Shown here one piece after another: positions 1-8,603 of a stretch of 64,000 nucleotides of DNA. Below the pieces are notes generated by a model that ran no database searches, was not told where the DNA came from, and saw only the letters and a list, made by a program, of their open reading frames with translations. Position numbers and translations under genes: made by a program. Source of the DNA: Alcanivorax sp. Lineage in GTDB: Bacteria > Pseudomonadota > Gammaproteobacteria > Pseudomonadales > Alcanivoracaceae. Position 1 is the first letter of the stretch; each line of letters begins with the position of its first letter. Location of the stretch: positions 25,686 to 89,685 of the forward strand of contig NZ_NVWY01000010.1 of assembly GCF_002733835.1 (NCBI RefSeq). The letters run 5' to 3'.

Positions 1-2
1 AT

Positions 3-3000
3 GCCTTGAGCCCTGCCGAATTTTCCCTGCAGGTGCTGCGCCAGCAGATGAGCCTGACGGTGGCGTCTCTGTTGCCCACGGACGATGGCAGCGAGATGGT
101 ATTGCGCGGCAGCCTGGAGACCCGCGATCTGTCGGACCAGGCTCACGTAGAGGCGGTACTGGATGCCCGCCAGAACGACAAGACCCTGACGATTAACTGG
201 CAGCATGACAGTGCCGGCCTGCGCCATGATTTTTCGGTGAGCGGGATTGTGCGCGAACAGCAGGCCAGTGATGTATCACTGCGCTGGGATGCGGCGCCCC
301 TTGGCGTGAACAACCAGGGCAACCGTCACTACACGGTGCCGGCACTGAAAAACTTCGCGGTAACCAATGTGCGGGCGGTCAGTTATCCCAAACCCCACGT
401 CCAGGTGAATTTTTCCGAGGCCCTGAAAGCGACCCAGAACCTGAAAGGGCTGGTCACGTTGAATGGCAAGGCGCCCCGCGTGGAAGTGGATGGCAGCACC
501 CTGCGCATTTATCCGCAGGATGAGCTGGAAGACGATGTGAAGCTGGTGATTGACGGCAGCCTGCGCTCCGCCAGCCAGGGTCGTCTGACGGACAAGCTGG
601 AAAAAACCGTTACCCTGATGACCAGCAAGCCAGGGGTGCGTTTTGTCGGCGACGGCACCATCCTGCCCGATGGCAAACAACTCAGCGTACCGTTTGAAGC
701 GGTGGGCGTGCACTCGGTGAAAGTGCAGGCGTTCCGGGTATTCGATGACAACATCGGCCGGTATCTGCAAGGCAGCGAACTGAATGAAGCCGACATGGAT
801 TCACGCAGCGGCCGCTACCTGTGGCAGAAAACCCTGACCCTGCCGGGTAATAGTGATGGCTGGCAACGCTACCAGCTGGACCTTACCGAGCTGATGGCCA
901 AGCATCCCAATGGTCTGGTGCATCTCTCCCTGATCATCGACGGCGACGATATCAGCTACAGTTGCCCCGATGGTGCCCTGAAGAAAAAAACCACCTTGCC
1001 GGACAGCTACGAAGGCCCAGGGCAGGATCAGGATCGTTCTGATGTTTATCAGAATTATTATGCCGACGCGGGCTACCTGAGCTGGTACGAAAAAGACAAT
1101 CCCTGCTCCGACAGTTACTACCAGTACAACGACCTGGCCAGCAGTACCCGCGCTTTCCTGGCCTCCAACCTGGGTCTGATCGCCAAACGCGGCCAAAACG
1201 ATACCCTGCTGGTGGTGGCCACCGAGCTGGACAGCAACACCCCCGCCGAAGACGTGGTGCTCAAGGCCTATAACTACCAGCTGCAGCAGGTCGGCATGGG
1301 GCTTACCGATGCCGAGGGCATGGCCAGCCTCTCACTGGACGGATCCGCGTATTACCTGGAAGCGGTCAAGGACCGGGACAACGGCTACCTGAAACTGGCC
1401 CGCAACCGGGCCCTGCCCACCAACCAGTTCAACACCGGTGGCCAGCAAGTACGCGATGGACTGAAAGGCTTCTTCTACGGCGAGCGGGACGTGTGGCGCC
1501 CCGGTGATGACATTCACCTGACCTTTATTCTGGAAGACCAGGACAACACCATCCCCGACGGCCACCCACTGATGCTGGACTGGTTTGATCCCCGTGGTAA
1601 CAAGGTGAAGAGCTATACCCTGGACAAGCCGGTGGGCGATTTTTATGCCTTCACACTACACACAGAAGAGGACGCGCCCACCGGCAACTGGCGTGCGGTG
1701 GCCCGGCTGGGTCAGCGTTATTTTGATACCCCGATCCGGGTGGAAGCGATCAAGCCCAACCGGCTGAAAATCGAGCTGGATCTGCCGGAAACGCTCTACA
1801 CCAACCAAGCCACCGACATCGGGCTATTTACCCAGTGGCTCAACGGTGCCACCGCCGCCAATTTGAAAGCCGATATGAAAGTGCGGGTGAGTGCGCGCAC
1901 CACCCGTTTCGACGGCTACGACGCTTATCACTTCGACGATCCCACCCGCAAGCTCAGCAGTGAGCCGTTCACCGCCTTTGATGGCAACGTGGACGGGCAG
2001 GGCAACGCCACCGTGCCGCTCACGGTGAATGTGGAACAGACCCCGGGCATGCTGCGCGCCACCCTGACCACCCGCGTGTTTGAAAACAGCGGGGATTACA
2101 GTACCCAGATTCGCAGCGTGCCGGTGTACCCGTTCAAGCATTGGGTGGGCATGCGCATTCCCGAAGGCAGCGGCTGGGGCGGGGCGCTGTCCCGTGAAGG
2201 CCGGCATGCCATCGACCTGATCAGCCTGGACAGCGACGGCAAGCCCGACGCCAGCCGGCCGCTGGATATCAGTGTCTACCAGATTGATTGGCGCTGGTGG
2301 TGGGACCGGGCCGGAGATGACCTGAGCAACTACATTAGTGACCCCAACACCAAACGCGTAGCCGATGCACAGATCACCACCGACGCAGAAGGCCGCGCCC
2401 AGTGGAATCTGAACGGCGAAGACTACGATTGGGGTCGCCATCTGATTCGCATTTGTGACCGGCAAAGCGACCACTGCACCGCACAAACCGTGTACCTGGG
2501 CTGGAGCTGGGAGCAGGCCAGTGGCAGCCAGGATGCGGCCACACGGCTGTCCCTGTCCGCAGACCAGGACCGTTACGCCGTTGGCGACACGGCCCATATT
2601 CAATTACCCGCTGTCGCCAAGGGCCGCCTGCTGGTGAGCCTGGAAACCGGCTCACGGGTACTGGATCATTACTGGCTGCCCGCCAACGGTGAAGCGCAAA
2701 CCCTGGATATCCCCATCACCGCCAATATGGCGCCTAATGTGTACGTGCATGTGGCGTTGCTACAGCCGCACAGTGGCCGCAACAACGACCGGCCCATTCG
2801 GCTCTATGGCCTGGTGCCGCTGTTGGTGGATGACCCGAATACTCGTCTTGCCCCGCAAGTGAGCGCCCCGGACAAGGTGAAACCGGAAGACACCTTTACC
2901 GTGAAGGTCAGTGAACAGCAGGGCAAATCGATGACCTACACCCTGGCGCTGGTGGATGAAGGCCTACTTGGCCTGACCAACTACCAGACCCCGGATCCCC

Positions 3001-5159
3001 ACGACAGCTTCTATCGCCGCGAAGCCCTGGGGGTGCTGACCTGGGATCTGTTCGACATGGTAGTGGGCGCCTACGGGGCAGAACTGGATCAACTGCTGGC
3101 ACTGGGCGGCTCCGACGGGGCCGACGATGGCCGGGAAAAGCAGCGTCGCCGTTTCCCGCCGGTGGTGAAGTTCCTGGGGCCGTTCACCCTGGAGGCCAAT
3201 GAAACCGCCAATCACGAGATTACCTTGCCGCCGTACATGGGCCAGGTGCGGGCCATGGTGGTGGCCGGTGACAACGGCGCCTATGGCAAGGCCGAAAAGG
3301 ACATTACCGTCACCCAGCCGCTGACGGTGCTGAGCACCTTGCCACGGGTGCTGGGGCCGGGGGAAAGCGTGTCGCTGCCGGTGACCGTGTTTGTCACCGA
3401 CGACAGCCTGAAAAAAGTCACCCTGACCGTGGACGCCGATGAAGACCTGTTCGAGGTGGAGCAGGGCAACGCCACGCTGACCTTCACCGGCCCGTCCGAT
3501 CAGATTGCCATGCTGAAAATCACTGCCAAACAGCAGGTGGGTACCGGTGACATCACCGTCACCGCCAAAGGCGGCAAACATCGCGCCTCGGAAACCGTGC
3601 ACCTGCCGGTGCGCGCGGCTAACCCGCCCACCACCCGCGATACCCGTAAAGTGCTGGCGCCCGGTGAAATCTGGGCGCTGGAATCGCAGCCCCATGGCAT
3701 GGCCGGCACCAATATCAGCACCATGGTGGTCAGTGCCTTGCCCGCCATGGGCCTGGAGCGCCGGTTGGACTACCTGCTGCGCTACCCGCATGGCTGCATC
3801 GAGCAGACCACCTCATCGGTGTTGCCGCAGCTGTACCTGAATCAACTACTGCAACTGGATGAGCAGCAAAAGCAGGAGGTGCAGGACAACGTCACCGCTG
3901 GCATCGAGCGCCTCAAGCGCTTCCAGCTGGCCGATGGCGGTTTCAGCTACTGGCCCGGCCTGGCCAATGCCAGCGACTGGGGCACCAGCTATGCGGGCCA
4001 CTTCCTGCTGGAAGCCAAACGGCTTGGCTACGCGGTGCCGGCCACCATGCTGGATAACTGGACGGCCTATCAGGTCCGCCGCAGCCAGAGCCTGGGCGAT
4101 CGCCCCTGGCAGTGGAGCGCGGAAGCCTACCGCCAGTACACCCTGGCCCTGGCCGGCAAACCGCAGGTCGGTGCCATGAACCGGCTGCGCGAGCGGCTGC
4201 AAATGGCCAAGCCGGATTACTCACGCAGTGCCAGTTATCACAGTGGCCGCTGGTTGCTGGCGGCCGCCTACCTGCAAATGGGCCTGGCCGATGTGGCGGC
4301 GGAGCTTACCGCCAACGCTGCCGCTGATCTGGAATACGATGGCGCCAGTTACACCTATGGTTCCTTGCTGCGCGATCAGGCTATCCGCCTCACCGTGGCC
4401 GATGCCCGTGGTGATACCGCCGCGGCCTGGACCCTGGCGCAGGACATTGCCAGCCAGCTGTCTGCCGATCACTGGTACAGCACCCAGACCACCGGCTGGT
4501 CACTGATGGCCATGGCCCGCTATGCGGGCAGCCAGAGCGATGAGCAGGGCTATCAGTTTGCGATCCGTGAAGGCAAGCAGTCTTGGCAGGAAATAGCCGT
4601 CACCTCACCGGTGTATCGCCAGGCACTGACCGATAGCGAATCTGCGCAAGCCTTCAGTGTTCGTAACGATAGCGAGCGCAAACTGTTTGTCACCCTGAGC
4701 CACACCGGCACGCCGTTGCCGGGTAACGAGCAGGCCAGCAGTGACGGGCTCAGTCTGACCACACGCTTCCTGGCCGATGGCAAACCGGTAAACCCGGCCA
4801 GCTTGCCCCAAGGGCAGGATTTTGTGGCCGAAGTCACCGTGACCAACACCGGTAACCGCACCCTGGAGAACCTGGCCCTGACCCAGATCCTGCCGTCCGG
4901 CTGGCAGATTACCAGCAGCCGGCTGGATGGCAGCGCCGACGACCAGGAGCGCGTCACGTACCAGGATCTGCGCGACGATCGTGTCATGCATTACTTCGAC
5001 CTGAAGCCGGGCAACAAGCACAGCCTCACCGTGCGCGTGGCGCTCAATGCCTCCTTCGCCGGGCGCTTCTACCTGCCCGCCTGGAACGTGGAAGCCATGT
5101 ACGACGGCACTCGCCAGGCCCGCAGCAAAGGGCAATGGATCGAGGTGAAACGCGATTAG
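3..5159 (+). CDS. alpha-2-macroglobulin family protein (5' end outside window)
   Basis: Bacterial alpha-2-macroglobulin, a very large periplasmic or inner-membrane-anchored protein thought to trap foreign proteases through a reactive thioester. The thioester motif GCIEQ is visible at nt 3792-3806 (Cys at 3795-3797, Gln at 3804-3806), followed by the alpha-helical thioester-domain region up to about nt 4600 and a C-terminal receptor-like domain. At least 1717 residues are present, and the frame is open to the left edge. The signal peptide and N-terminus are therefore missing, and the TTG at position 6 is not a credible start. In many proteobacteria this gene is paired with pbpC, which follows here after a RAYT/REP insertion. 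The family call is secure because of the thioester and the length. Confidence 0.93.
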   Translation, partial: ALSPAEFSLQVLRQQMSLTVASLLPTDDGSEMVLRGSLETRDLSDQAHVEAVLDARQNDKTLTINWQHDSAGLRHDFSVSGIVREQQASDVSLRWDAAPLGVNNQGNRHYTVPALKNFAVTNVRAVSYPKPHVQVNFSEALKATQNLKGLVTLNGKAPRVEVDGSTLRIYPQDELEDDVKLVIDGSLRSASQGRLTDKLEKTVTLMTSKPGVRFVGDGTILPDGKQLSVPFEAVGVHSVKVQAFRVFDDNIGRYLQGSELNEADMDSRSGRYLWQKTLTLPGNSDGWQRYQLDLTELMAKHPNGLVHLSLIIDGDDISYSCPDGALKKKTTLPDSYEGPGQDQDRSDVYQNYYADAGYLSWYEKDNPCSDSYYQYNDLASSTRAFLASNLGLIAKRGQNDTLLVVATELDSNTPAEDVVLKAYNYQLQQVGMGLTDAEGMASLSLDGSAYYLEAVKDRDNGYLKLARNRALPTNQFNTGGQQVRDGLKGFFYGERDVWRPGDDIHLTFILEDQDNTIPDGHPLMLDWFDPRGNKVKSYTLDKPVGDFYAFTLHTEEDAPTGNWRAVARLGQRYFDTPIRVEAIKPNRLKIELDLPETLYTNQATDIGLFTQWLNGATAANLKADMKVRVSARTTRFDGYDAYHFDDPTRKLSSEPFTAFDGNVDGQGNATVPLTVNVEQTPGMLRATLTTRVFENSGDYSTQIRSVPVYPFKHWVGMRIPEGSGWGGALSREGRHAIDLISLDSDGKPDASRPLDISVYQIDWRWWWDRAGDDLSNYISDPNTKRVADAQITTDAEGRAQWNLNGEDYDWGRHLIRICDRQSDHCTAQTVYLGWSWEQASGSQDAATRLSLSADQDRYAVGDTAHIQLPAVAKGRLLVSLETGSRVLDHYWLPANGEAQTLDIPITANMAPNVYVHVALLQPHSGRNNDRPIRLYGLVPLLVDDPNTRLAPQVSAPDKVKPEDTFTVKVSEQQGKSMTYTLALVDEGLLGLTNYQTPDPHDSFYRREALGVLTWDLFDMVVGAYGAELDQLLALGGSDGADDGREKQRRRFPPVVKFLGPFTLEANETANHEITLPPYMGQVRAMVVAGDNGAYGKAEKDITVTQPLTVLSTLPRVLGPGESVSLPVTVFVTDDSLKKVTLTVDADEDLFEVEQGNATLTFTGPSDQIAMLKITAKQQVGTGDITVTAKGGKHRASETVHLPVRAANPPTTRDTRKVLAPGEIWALESQPHGMAGTNISTMVVSALPAMGLERRLDYLLRYPHGCIEQTTSSVLPQLYLNQLLQLDEQQKQEVQDNVTAGIERLKRFQLADGGFSYWPGLANASDWGTSYAGHFLLEAKRLGYAVPATMLDNWTAYQVRRSQSLGDRPWQWSAEAYRQYTLALAGKPQVGAMNRLRERLQMAKPDYSRSASYHSGRWLLAAAYLQMGLADVAAELTANAAADLEYDGASYTYGSLLRDQAIRLTVADARGDTAAAWTLAQDIASQLSADHWYSTQTTGWSLMAMARYAGSQSDEQGYQFAIREGKQSWQEIAVTSPVYRQALTDSESAQAFSVRNDSERKLFVTLSHTGTPLPGNEQASSDGLSLTTRFLADGKPVNPASLPQGQDFVAEVTVTNTGNRTLENLALTQILPSGWQITSSRLDGSADDQERVTYQDLRDDRVMHYFDLKPGNKHSLTVRVALNASFAGRFYLPAWNVEAMYDGTRQARSKGQWIEVKRD

Positions 5160-5173
5160 ACCCAAATGCTCAA

Positions 5174-5207
5174 TGTCGGCTTACGCCTTTAGGCTAAGCC
5201 GACCTAC
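5174..5207 (-). repeat. REP family 1 hairpin
   Basis: Imperfect palindrome with outer stem GTCGGCTTA/TAAGCCGAC, inner stem GCC/GGC, and the GTAG tag at its right end (read on the minus strand). It lies 15 bp after the alpha-2-macroglobulin stop. Confidence 0.9.
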
Positions 5208-5241
5208 GGGCAGTGACCAGGTGATATTTTGATGCCCTGTC

Positions 5242-5274
5242 GTAGGTCGTGTTAGGCGTAGCCGTAACCCGACA
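5242..5274 (+). repeat. REP family 1 hairpin
   Basis: GTAG-tagged copy of the GTCGTGTTA/TAACCCGAC type with inner GGC-GTA-GCC hairpin. It is paired head-to-head with the copy at 5174-5207, 34 bp away. The 301-bp gap 5160-5460 holds three REPs and no gene. Confidence 0.88.
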
Positions 5275-5304
5275 TCCAGCCTCGTTGCTCGCAGCACATG
5301 CCAA

Positions 5305-5355
5305 TGTCGGATTACGGCTTGCAGGCTCTCTGTGCCCTTGGGTGAATCCGCCGTA
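5305..5355 (-). repeat. REP family 1, long variant (diverged)
   Basis: Begins like a normal REP (TGTCGGATTACGGC) but carries the extra block CTCTGTGCCCTTGGGT before the closing arm. The closing arm and tag are degenerate (ATCCGCCGTAC). The same extra block recurs at 12657-12708 and 32749-32799. Confidence 0.65.
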
Positions 5356-5460
5356 CACGGCGATGGCATTGCTTACGCTGGGTTGCGCGCATCCCTTCTC
5401 GTTTACCTCCTTCATCGCGCCAATACTCGTCAATTCATGTACTGAAAAGACGGGGCTCAC

Positions 5461-5955
5461 ATGCATTACCGGCGCCATTACCTCCCCGGCGGCTGTTATT
5501 TCTTCACCGTGGTTACCCATCAACGCAAACCGGTTCTGACCGAGCAACCCACGATCAATGTGTTGCGCCATGCCTTCCAATGGGTGCAAAAACGCCACCC
5601 CTTGCGCATCAATGCCATCGTTATCCTGCCGGACCATCTTCACTGCATCTGGACCCTGCCGGAAACGGACCATGACTTTTCAACCCGCTGGCGTTTAATC
5701 AAGGGAATGGTCACAAAACATGGCCAAATCAACACGCCGATCTGGCAAAAACGTTTCTGGGAACATACCCTTCGAGACGAGCATGATTTGCAAGCCCATA
5801 CCGATTACATCTACTACAACCCGGTAAAGCATGGTTACGTCCTTCAACCCGCCGATTGGCCCTACAGCAGTTTCCGCCGGGATGTGGCCCGTGGGTTGTA
5901 TCCCGCTGATTGGGGAGGCAACCCGTTGTTGCCGGACAATCTCGGTAACGAGTAA
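5461..5955 (+). CDS. REP-associated tyrosine transposase (RAYT, IS200/IS605-like)
   Basis: A 164-residue HUH-type single-strand transposase of the Y1/TnpA-REP group, which binds and cleaves REP hairpins and is proposed to spread them. The HUH motif is H59-L60-H61 (PDHLHCIW), and the catalytic tyrosine is probably Y116 in DYIYYNPVKHG, the YI-x-x-NPV signature of RAYTs. The length is normal for the family, so it looks intact. ATG at 5461 has only a weak G-rich ribosome site. REPs of family 1 sit on both sides (three upstream, three downstream), as expected when a RAYT is a single-copy resident with its own REP substrate. It separates the alpha-2-macroglobulin and pbpC genes. Confidence 0.93.
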   Translation: MHYRRHYLPGGCYFFTVVTHQRKPVLTEQPTINVLRHAFQWVQKRHPLRINAIVILPDHLHCIWTLPETDHDFSTRWRLIKGMVTKHGQINTPIWQKRFWEHTLRDEHDLQAHTDYIYYNPVKHGYVLQPADWPYSSFRRDVARGLYPADWGGNPLLPDNLGNE

Positions 5956-5971
5956 GGTCGGATGTCGGACC

Positions 5972-6006
5972 GTAGGTCGAATTAGGCCGAAGGCCGTAAT
6001 CCGACA
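5972..6006 (+). repeat. REP family 1 hairpin
   Basis: GTAG-tagged palindrome with inner GGCC-GAA-GGCC hairpin, starting 17 bp after the RAYT stop. Confidence 0.9.
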
Positions 6007-6035
6007 GCCCAAGGTAGTGCCACGTCTAACCCTTG

Positions 6036-6069
6036 TGTCGGATTACGCCTTTAGGCTAATTCGACCTAC
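6036..6069 (-). repeat. REP family 1 hairpin
   Basis: Palindrome TGTCGGATTA...TAATTCGACCTAC with inner GCCTTTAGGC hairpin; minus orientation. Confidence 0.9.
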
Positions 6070-6085
6070 ATGCCGGCGCCTGACC

Positions 6086-6118
6086 GTAGGTCGTGTTAGG
6101 CGCAGCCGTAACCCGACA
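6086..6118 (+). repeat. REP family 1 hairpin
   Basis: GTAG-tagged copy with GGC-GCA-GCC inner hairpin. It forms an inverted pair with 6036-6069 (16 bp apart) and ends 29 bp before the pbpC start. Confidence 0.9.
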
Positions 6119-6147
6119 ATGGGACTGGTTCCGGGCTCTCTCCTCCA

Positions 6148-8469
6148 ATGAGTCTGCGGCACATCCTCCTGACCCTTCTAATCACCGCCGTGCCGGTGAT
6201 GGCTGCACTGCAGTTCTGGCCGCTACCGGAGCGGCTCACGAACACCCCTTATGCCACCCTGATGCTGGATCGTAATGACCGCCTGCTCGGGGCCCGTATC
6301 GCGGCAGATGAACAATGGCGCTTTGTGCCGGTGGAAACTCTGCCGGACAAATATCGCCGTGCCTTGCTGAGCTACGAAGACAAACGCTTCTTCGCCCACC
6401 CGGGTGTGGACCCATTGGCCATTGCCCGTGCGGCCTGGCTTAATGCCCGCGCCGGGCGGGTGGTCAGTGGCGGCTCCACACTCACCATGCAGCTGGCCCG
6501 GTTGTTACGGGATGATCCGCCCAGAACCCTATCGGAAAAGGCCCGCGAAGCGGTGCTGGCCCTGCAGCTGGAGTGGCATTTCAGCAAGGATGAGGTACTG
6601 ATCGAGTACGCCAGCCGGGCTCCTTTTGGCGGCAACATCGTTGGATTGCGGGCCGCCGCCTGGCGCTATTTTGGCCGTGAACCGGCGGCGCTCAGCTGGG
6701 CGGAAGCGGCGCTGCTGGCGGTGCTGCCCAATGCCCCCTCGCTGATTCACCCCGGGCGGAACCGGGAGCGGTTGCTGGCCAAACGCAACACTTTGCTGAA
6801 CGCTCTGCACAGCCAGGGCGACCTGTCGACGACGGACCTGAAGCTGGCCTTGCTGGAGCCCTTGCCCGATGCCCCCAGACCGCTCCCCGGCAGTGCCGAC
6901 CACTTGCTTACTTCCCTCAGTGCCAGCAGCCCGCAGCACCTGTTTCACACCACCCTGGATGCGGACCTGCAACATCGCGTGCGCGAACTGGCGCGCCAGC
7001 ATGGGCAGCGGTTAGCGGGGGAGGGGGTGCATAACGTGGCGGTGGTGGTGATCGATCACATTGATTTGGCCACTCGCGCCTATGTGGGCAACATCACCCA
7101 CGGCGATGCCCATGAGTATGGCGCCGCCGTGGATATCGCCAGCGCCCCGCGTTCCACCGGCAGTGTTCTCAAGCCCTTGTTGTACGGACTCATGCTTGAT
7201 GACGGCTTGCTGCTGCCCGATACCCTGGTGCCGGATCTGCCCACCAACTACGGAGGCTTCAGCCCGGAAAATTTCGACCATGCCTACCGGGGGGCGGTCC
7301 CTGCTCACCAGGCGCTCAGCCAGTCGCTGAACATTCCCGCCGTGCGCATGTTGCGTGAATACGGGCTGGGCCGCTTTCACAGCCAGTTGCAACGCATGGG
7401 CATGGGCACCCTGTTTCGCAGCGCGGAAGACTACGGCTTGACGCTGGTGCTGGGCGGGGCGGAAGGCACGCTTAGCGAACTCACCGGCATTTACGCGCGC
7501 CTGTTTGCCAGCGCCCTGCAGGCCCCGCCCTACCCGGTGGCGGTGCTGCAATCCGCCATGGCCGACCGCCAGCCCGGCGTGCCGGTGCTCAGCCCCGGTG
7601 CCGCCTGGTTAACACTGGATGCCCTGCGGGACGTGGCCCGGCCCGGCACTGCACGGCAATGGCGGCTGTTCAGCTCCAGCCAGCCCATTGCCTGGAAAAC
7701 CGGTACCAGCTATGGCCTGCGCGATGCCTGGGCCATCGGCAGTAACGGGCGCTATACCGTGGGGGTCTGGGCGGGCAACGGCAATGGCGAACCGGCACCC
7801 ACGCTGGGCGGCGCCGCCACCGCTGCACCGCTGATGCTGGATGTATTTAGCCTGCTCGGGCCGGCCCGCTGGCCGGAACCGCCGTTGGCCGACCTGAAAA
7901 CCGTGCGTGTATGCAGCGACGATGGTTATCTGGCCGGCGGACGTTGCCCCACGGTGGAGCGGCTGGCCCCACTGCACAGCCATTTTGAAACCGTGACGCC
8001 GTACCATGTGCGCGTGCATCTGGATAGCAACGGCCAGCGGGTGCATAGCCAGTGTGAGCCGGTCAGCGCCATGCGCCACCAGGACTGGTTTGTGCTGCCG
8101 CCAGGGCAGGCCTGGTTCTACCAGCGCCGCCACCCGCACTACCGGCCCTTGCCCGCCTGGCGGGATGATTGTCTGGCCGGCGCCAGGGCCATGAACAGCG
8201 AGCCGCCCATGGCGTTGATCTATCCCCATGCGGGCACGGCCATTTATATTCCGGTGGAACTGAATGGCCGCTTGGGGCGGGCGGTATTTCGTGCCGTCCA
8301 TCAACGGGCTGACGCCACGCTGTACTGGCATCTGGATGCTGCTTATCTGGGCGAGACCCGGCATTTCCACGAATGGGCGCTCACCGCCGAGCCCGGCTGG
8401 CATACCCTGACACTGGTGGATGATCAGGGCTTTCGGTTAAAGCAGCGCTTCAAGGTGCTGGGTAAGTGA
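6148..8469 (+). CDS. pbpC: penicillin-binding protein 1C
   Basis: Bifunctional class A penicillin-binding protein (773 aa) of the PBP1C type, which polymerises lipid II and may crosslink peptidoglycan in the periplasm. An N-terminal membrane anchor (about residues 5-22) is followed by the GT51 domain with catalytic E77 in SYEDKRFFAHPGVD. The transpeptidase domain has S339-x-x-K342 (STGSVLKP), S393-L-N395 and K517-T-G. A PBP1C-specific C-terminal domain occupies about 690-770. All catalytic motifs are intact. The partner alpha-2-macroglobulin gene lies upstream, as in E. coli yfhM-pbpC, but is separated here by the RAYT and its REPs, which could uncouple their transcription. There is no clear ribosome site before ATG 6148. 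Confidence 0.95.
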   Translation: MSLRHILLTLLITAVPVMAALQFWPLPERLTNTPYATLMLDRNDRLLGARIAADEQWRFVPVETLPDKYRRALLSYEDKRFFAHPGVDPLAIARAAWLNARAGRVVSGGSTLTMQLARLLRDDPPRTLSEKAREAVLALQLEWHFSKDEVLIEYASRAPFGGNIVGLRAAAWRYFGREPAALSWAEAALLAVLPNAPSLIHPGRNRERLLAKRNTLLNALHSQGDLSTTDLKLALLEPLPDAPRPLPGSADHLLTSLSASSPQHLFHTTLDADLQHRVRELARQHGQRLAGEGVHNVAVVVIDHIDLATRAYVGNITHGDAHEYGAAVDIASAPRSTGSVLKPLLYGLMLDDGLLLPDTLVPDLPTNYGGFSPENFDHAYRGAVPAHQALSQSLNIPAVRMLREYGLGRFHSQLQRMGMGTLFRSAEDYGLTLVLGGAEGTLSELTGIYARLFASALQAPPYPVAVLQSAMADRQPGVPVLSPGAAWLTLDALRDVARPGTARQWRLFSSSQPIAWKTGTSYGLRDAWAIGSNGRYTVGVWAGNGNGEPAPTLGGAATAAPLMLDVFSLLGPARWPEPPLADLKTVRVCSDDGYLAGGRCPTVERLAPLHSHFETVTPYHVRVHLDSNGQRVHSQCEPVSAMRHQDWFVLPPGQAWFYQRRHPHYRPLPAWRDDCLAGARAMNSEPPMALIYPHAGTAIYIPVELNGRLGRAVFRAVHQRADATLYWHLDAAYLGETRHFHEWALTAEPGWHTLTLVDDQGFRLKQRFKVLGK

Positions 8470-8472
8470 GAT

Positions 8473-8503
8473 GCTTCACGCAGGCATGCTACACGCAATC
8501 ACG
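8473..8503 (+). repeat. possible dispersed repeat
   Basis: The stretch starting GCTTCACGCAGGCATGCTAC resembles the one at 55470-55501 (GCTTCATGCAACATGCTGC) and, inverted, 55741-55764. It lies just after the pbpC stop. A minor repeat class is possible, but chance similarity is not excluded. Confidence 0.3.
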
Positions 8504-8603
8504 CCGGCCAATCCTTTGCGCGCCGTAAAACCGCACATCCACCGCGCCTTTTTGCCGTGAATCTGATAAACAAGGACTCTCAACGCAACGAACGGGGCCA
8601 AGG

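Noticed and set aside
1824..2603. Long minus-strand frame within the alpha-2-macroglobulin gene
   Set aside because: It is the antisense shadow of a GC-rich coding sequence, with Gly/Val/Ala/His-rich composition typical of such shadows.
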